A stretch of DNA of 64,000 bases from positions 3,303,366 to 3,367,365 of the forward strand of contig OZ024892.1 of the NCBI GenBank assembly GCA_964017195.1, read 5' to 3'. The position numbers and the translations under genes are program-made. Positions 59,392-64,000 of the stretch are shown here, piece by piece. Position 1 is the first letter of the stretch. Each line of letters starts with the position of its first letter. The notes below the pieces were generated by a model, which was not told where the DNA came from, ran no database searches, and saw nothing but the letters and a program-made list of their open reading frames with translations. This DNA comes from Siderastrea radians. Its lineage: Eukaryota > Cnidaria > Anthozoa > Scleractinia > Rhizangiidae.

Positions 59392-62300
59392 CATTTTTAT
59401 TATTATTATTATTTATTGATTATTATTATTAGTAGAAGTATTATTATCATGTTAGTGCTATATAATAATTACTTTTTCAATTTTTTTCTAGGTCAAAGAG
59501 CAGTTTATGGTAAGTTTCTGTTCAGAACTTTGTTATGTAATGTTGCAATGACTATTTCATTGGAGGTGAGAACTGTACAGTGTGCTTGTGGTCTCAGACC
59601 AGGTACAGGGGGTTTTGTGGCCATTTGACTGCTGTAGAACTGATGTTTCTCGGCATTTTGTAGGGGGGGGGGGCTTGCGAAAATGCCTATATAAAGCCAA
59701 GCATTCTGATACAAATAGCATGTGACTTGTTTTTTGTCTAACTTCAGAAAAAACAATACTTATTGGCCATTTTGTACATGATGAAGTTATGCATACCCCT
59801 ATTCACAACAGTGCTTCAAGGATCTTTTAGTTCTGACAGGATTAATCATTTATAACTATTCAAAACTCAGCTGGAATTGGTACAACGATTGACTTTTTTG
59901 TGGGATCTTGTATTGGCACATATTGTCAAGTTGTAAATTGCTTTACATTGGTATCCAAAGAAAACTGTTTTCTGTGTGAGGAAGCAAGAGGTTTGAAGTT
60001 GTCATTGTTCGAGAACAGCATTTTACTTACAGTAATGTGTTAGGAATATCGGTAATTACCAGGAACTTCTAGAAATTTCTTGAATGTTCTCATGTTATTA
60101 GAACAGTCACGTGCATGGAGAAAGTTCGAGAATATTCTTAGTCACCCGAAGCATTACTTTTTAAAATAATCTAGAATTGCATGACTCAGCATTGTTAAAA
60201 ATAGAGTAATTGTTATATTCAGAAATAGTTAAGCTTAGGAACTTCTGGAATTTCTCCGATAACTATATAAGTAGCTCTCAAGCCAGTATCTGTACATGTG
60301 ACCAGGGCCTTCAGTCCTCTGTGATTTGGAAAGTGATATTTTGTGACAAGTGATAAGAGAAGTTACTTCCTGAGTGATTGTGAGTTGTGATTATCGTGGT
60401 GACTGAAGGCAGAATTTCAGTGGTGTTGGCCCGTGACCAGTGTTGAAGTGTTTCATCAAGAGTTTTGTCAAGACAAGGAAAGAGCTGTGCCAGCGGATGA
60501 GATAAGTTTTAGATCAAGAGTTTATTTGTAAGAGTTTGTGATTAGTAATCGCTCCCATTGTAAGTTTCACCAGTTGTTGTTTTAATATAATGAATATCGT
60601 TAGTGATAAAATTTCTGGGTTTCACTTCACGCCTTTTGTTACACGTCCGTAACAAATGTATGTTATCAGATTGTGTAAAGTCAAACAAGTTACTCACAGG
60701 TCACTTTTTGCTTCAACTCATTTCAGAGCTGGGTCTGACTGGTGTCCCTGTGTTTAACACAAACAACAACTGCTCATCTGCATCATCTGCCCTTATGCTT
60801 GCTAGACTTTTGCTTCTCAGTGGACAGTATAAGTGTGTTTTAGCCTTAGGTAAGGAACATGTGAATTTCGTTCACCCTGCCTACTTAGTTAGTTAGTTTA
60901 GTTAGTTAGTAACTTTATTGGAATTCCTACTCGGATTGAAGAGTAGCGCATAAGCGCTAGTATCTCCGAGAGAAAGAAAATAAATAAATAAACAAAATTA
61001 TGAATAGGTACATATGTATCTACATTCTCACAAAACAATTAAATAGATACATGCTTGTAAAGAAATTATTTACTAAATACAATCAAGTAAAAATTTGAAA
61101 CTAATCAATCAAGCTAGTTTACAAAGTCCAGACAATTGTCCAAAGTCCAAACGAAGATTTTTATATGGTTAGGTATTTTGTTCGTCTTTAGGGTCGGTAC
61201 ACGTGAAATGACTAGTCGCAGCGACTTGTTGGCACAGGGAGTCGCAAACACGGCCACACAGAGACTAGTCCCACGGATATAAATCTCCTGTTTTTTCTTT
61301 TCTATGTACGTTTTAAAAATGTGAGAAAATTCTCACTGATTTATGGGACCTTGCACTACAAAACTGATGACAAAATTTTCGATTACATAATCGTCGAGGA
61401 GATAATAAGAAAAACGGCTAAAACTTTAGGAAAACGCAACATTCAACTGAAATCCCACCTTAACATATTCCTGTAAAACAAATTTCTCCCAACGACCCAG
61501 AATCAGCCAAATGTTTTCTGTGTCAGTTCAATATGAATTTCTTCAAATTGCCCCAGTTTGTCTTTAACTATTTTCAGGGTTTGAGAAAATGGAGAGAGGA
61601 TTATCTGAAAGATATAATGACCGCGTGTCACCCGTTAAACGTCATATGGATCACATGGTCGCTATTGGTGCCCCGCCAGGTCTTGTTAACCCGCATTTGA
61701 ACACCGTGACATCTGATGTAATCAAGGTGAGAGTTACGCCTGCGAAAAAGAAACAACTCTTTAAGGTTTTGTTCCCTTCGTGGTAGAGGTTTGTAGCGCT
61801 CCGGGTTAATGTAGCTGGTAGGGCACTCTCTCCTGCCATCAAGGTATGTGCGAAGTTCGTATATGTCCCTTTTTTCATCTGCATCGAAGGGAAATCAAAG
61901 TAAAACGCGCGTTTTGATTGGTCGAGGGAGTGTGCGAAGTTCGAATGTGTTCCTTTTTTCATGTGCATCGAAGGGAAATCAAAGAAAAACGCGCGTTTTG
62001 ATTGGTCGAGGGGAGTGTGCGAAGTTCGAATATGTCCCCTTTTTCATGTGCATCGAAGGGAAATCAAAGTGAAACGCGCGTTTTGATGGGTCGAGGGGAG
62101 TGTGCGAAGTTCGAATGTGTCCCTTTTTTCATGTGCATCGAAGGGAAATCAAAGTTAAACGCGCCTTTTGGTTGGTCGAGGGGAGTTTGTGTTTAGAGTA
62201 CAGACGCACACCTGACGTAATGAGCCGCAAAGTTCTGCACGCTCAAATCATCACTACGAATATTTTAGAAAATATTTCTAATTTTGTGCGGGATAACTGA

Positions 62301-63819
62301 TATCAAAATGATGTATAAAACAAACAGATTCCATTTGGCAGTGCGTGTGTGCTCTGGTAACGCACAGACGATGTCAAAATGTGGTAAGAACGTCAGTCAC
62401 GCTACAAGCCTACGGCTGGTAGCGTACTTCTTTCTTCTTACCACGTTTTGACGTCATCTGTGCGTTATCAGAGCACACACACGGCCGAATGGAATCTGTT
62501 TGTTAAATAACGCACTAATTAATTCTCATGCCTTCATTGGACGAATCACACTGTGTGGTACAGAATCGGATGGCGGGTATCAGACTGGTCTGTTTCCAGT
62601 CATTTCGGTCCTCCCGCGTGCTCGATGATCTTATGAGAAAACAGTAAGGTCTGTAAACAGACAAGACCAAGTGTCAAACGATATACACTTTCCGAGTTGG
62701 TATCCGTCGTCCCAATTTATTGACGATTTTTTAGCTGCAATCATGCCGTGACCATCACTGGCTGTTTTTCTTTTCCAGGATCAAACGCTGGAGTTATAGA
62801 AATTTTGAGCTTCATCGCGGCATATCTCTATTTCGACAAGCAAAAAGTTCAGAAAGTTATGTTTCCTTTGCTTTTGATGTTCCGCTAGTTAAATCGTTCC
62901 CCCTAAATACGAAAAATCGTCAATAAACTCTCACAAAACTATCATATCATACTACCACAGGACTGAAACTAAGCTTTCTGTCACATGTTACAGCTTTTTG
63001 CTTATGCTGCACAAGAACACAGTGCGAAATATGGAACCACGCTAGAGCAGTGTGCGAAGATTGCTTACAAGAATCATAAGCACAGTACACACAACCCAAA
63101 CGCCTGCCTGAGAAAGGAAATTCCTTTGAAAAATATCAGCGGAGGGAGGATGATATGCAAACCAATCAGCTTAGCCATGTCGGCGCCCACGGCAGATGGG
63201 TCAGCAGCTGCTGTTGTGTGCTCTAGAGATTTCATGGAATCCAGAGGAATGCAGGTTAGTTTCAAGTGTACGTAAATGAAACCTGTTGTGCACCATTCAG
63301 TTCACTCAAGGACTTGTTTTATGGAGATGTCTGTTTGGAAACACGATTTTTATTTGAAAATGGAGACTTCTAAAGATGCGTTTTTAAACCGTTTTCCTCC
63401 TTTATCGATCATGTACGGATCTTCATTCCGGCCGCGTTTTCGCTGACCACCTGGAATCGATCAAAGAGGTACTTTGTGTTAGAGTACGCTCAGCAGATGG
63501 TCACAGACCTTCCATCCTCATTGATCAGAACGTTGTTATTGTATTTAGAGTAAAGCTGTGGAGATTGTCGCTCAGCAGATGTTCACAGACCTTCCATCCT
63601 CATTGATCAGAACGTTGTTATTGTATTTAGAGTAAAGCTGTGGAGATTGTCGCTCAGCAGATGGTCACAGACCTTCCATCCTCATTTGAGCAGAGCTTTA
63701 TGGACTTAGCAGGTGTTGGCATGGCCCACAAAGCTGCAGAAGACTGCTACAGATTTTCAGGTCTGACTCCTCGTGATGTAGATGTACTTGAAGTGCACGA
63801 CTGTTTTTCTTGCAACGAG
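56737..63819 (+). CDS. SCP2: Sterol carrier protein 2 / SCPx thiolase, 5' part (runs off window)
   Basis: Eight coding exons fit in phase: 56737-56795, 58579-58616, 58790-58894, 59492-59509, 60727-60849, 61578-61726, 62994-63254, 63631-63819, giving 314 residues so far. SCPx is the peroxisomal 3-ketoacyl-CoA thiolase acting in branched-chain and bile-acid side-chain oxidation, usually fused to an SCP2 lipid-transfer domain. Seen: [14 protein letters not shown] at the N terminus; [17 protein letters not shown] with the nucleophilic Cys; [58 protein letters not shown]; and [11 protein letters not shown] with the catalytic His/Cys block. The rest of the thiolase and any SCP2 domain lie beyond 64000. 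The start was chosen at the ATG that aligns with the family N terminus. Exon 8 is preceded by two decoy partial copies. Confidence 0.93.
57310..57960 (-). mobile_element. 5'-truncated LINE, C-terminal RT region, in SCP2 intron 1
   Basis: A 193-residue minus-strand frame (57375-57956) matches the post-thumb C-terminal part of non-LTR reverse transcriptases. It begins [20 protein letters not shown] and then [34 protein letters not shown] and [11 protein letters not shown]. After the stop comes a simple (TTTA)n-type tail at 57310-57355, as in CR1/L2/RTE-like elements. The catalytic RT domain is absent. It is antisense to SCP2. Confidence 0.82.
59099..59412 (+). mobile_element. tRNA-derived SINE in SCP2 intron 3
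   Basis: The tRNA-like head at 59099-59172 has an A-box region ggccgagtggttggggc and B box ggttcaaatcc. A conserved body follows ('tcctcggccatgcttgtaaa', 'aactggtaagcctcccacca') and then an (ATT)n tail. The head-body-tail layout marks a SINE rather than a tRNA gene. Confidence 0.85.
61847..62190. repeat. ~85-bp minisatellite in SCP2 intron 6
   Basis: Four copies starting tgtgcgaagttcg at 61847, 61931, 62016 and 62101, each containing 'catcgaagggaaatcaaag' and 'cgcgttttgattggtcgag'. It generates three overlapping ORFs with repeated peptide phrases, which are artefacts. Confidence 0.92.
62318..62505. mobile_element. Foldback MITE in SCP2 intron 6
   Basis: Arms: aacagattccatttgg...gtgtgtgctctggtaacgca at the left and the complement tgcgttatcagagcacacac...aatggaatctgttt at the right. 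A short inner loop contains 'gctacaagcctacggctggtagc'. Confidence 0.8.
63484..63690. repeat. 82-bp tandem repeat spanning the acceptor and start of SCP2 exon 8
   Basis: The block from 'gctcagcagatg' through 'gaccttccatcctcat' to 'gtatttagagtaaagctgtg' is present about two and a half times; 'tccatcct' recurs at 63511, 63593 and 63675, a period of exactly 82. Two complete acceptors result, with exon starts possible at 63549 and 63631. Only 63631 keeps the frame; 63549 meets a TAA after 28 codons. Confidence 0.92.
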
Positions 63820-64000
63820 GTCGGTTAAACACTCTTGGTTTCTTTTTGTATTATTTTTACTCGTAGAATTACTGTAGCTTGCATGTAATCGTTTAGAAGT
63901 CGCGTAAAAACATCAACAAAGGGGGGATAATTTCTTAAGAAACTGAGATGCTGCGTCGATTGCGAAGTGAAACACAAAAATTTGGATTAATCAACTGAGT
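63820..64000. other. Start of SCP2 intron 8
   Basis: Follows the donor gtcggt after HDCFSCNE. No further exon is visible before the window edge. Confidence 0.6.

Noticed and set aside
61848..62300. Three overlapping ORFs with a repeated [16 protein letters not shown] phrase
   Set aside because: They are read-through of the 85-bp minisatellite.
1..64000. CRISPR array, bacterial operon or riboswitch
   Set aside because: The repeats found have no regular spacer pattern, and the genes have introns; the window is eukaryotic.

Overview
The window is eukaryotic. It contains genes with many short exons and GT/AG introns, very long introns, AT-rich intergenic DNA and dense transposon debris. The carbonic anhydrases with asparagine runs, abundant Penelope-like element (PLE) fragments with GIY-YIG domains, a tRNA-type SINE and many foldback MITEs suggest a cnidarian, probably a stony coral. 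That assignment is inference; no species marker is visible.

Layout. (1) 0.8-3.5 kb: a two-exon Golgi-type glycosyltransferase resembling MGAT2 (GT16), plus strand. (2) 3.7-16 kb: no host gene seen. This stretch holds a MITE, an inverted pair of PLE fragments, a TTAA-flanked MITE, and a Mutator-like element with 9-bp target duplications carrying a RecQ-like helicase fragment. (3) 16.08-30.66 kb: copy A of a tandem segmental duplication, with a seven-coding-exon secreted alpha carbonic anhydrase (CA-A) and a decayed orphan exon of the next gene, SCP2. (4) 30.66-59.05 kb: copy B, with carbonic anhydrase CA-B and the 5' part of an apparently functional SCP2. Copy B is swollen by a 5.2-kb Academ-like element (XPG-type nuclease remnant, nested PLE and MITE) and a 3.7-kb composite element (PLE reverse transcriptase and endonuclease remnants, a 674-bp-arm palindrome). 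One segment, about 36.5-40.0 kb, is inverted relative to copy A. (5) 56.7 kb to the right edge: SCP2 (SCPx thiolase), eight exons visible, continuing beyond the window.

The most interesting biology is the carbonic anhydrase pair. Both have signal peptides, the three zinc histidines and the proton-shuttle histidine. Both replace the conserved second-shell glutamate (Glu117 in human CA II numbering) with glutamine. Both carry an asparagine run inside the catalytic domain, just before the strand leading to Thr199. The run is 10 residues in CA-A and 14+20 residues in CA-B, which also has a second run at its C terminus. An Asn-rich insert in a secreted CA recalls molluscan nacrein and suggests an extracellular or biomineral-matrix role; this is inference. 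Paralogous empty sites let several insertions be dated as later than the duplication.
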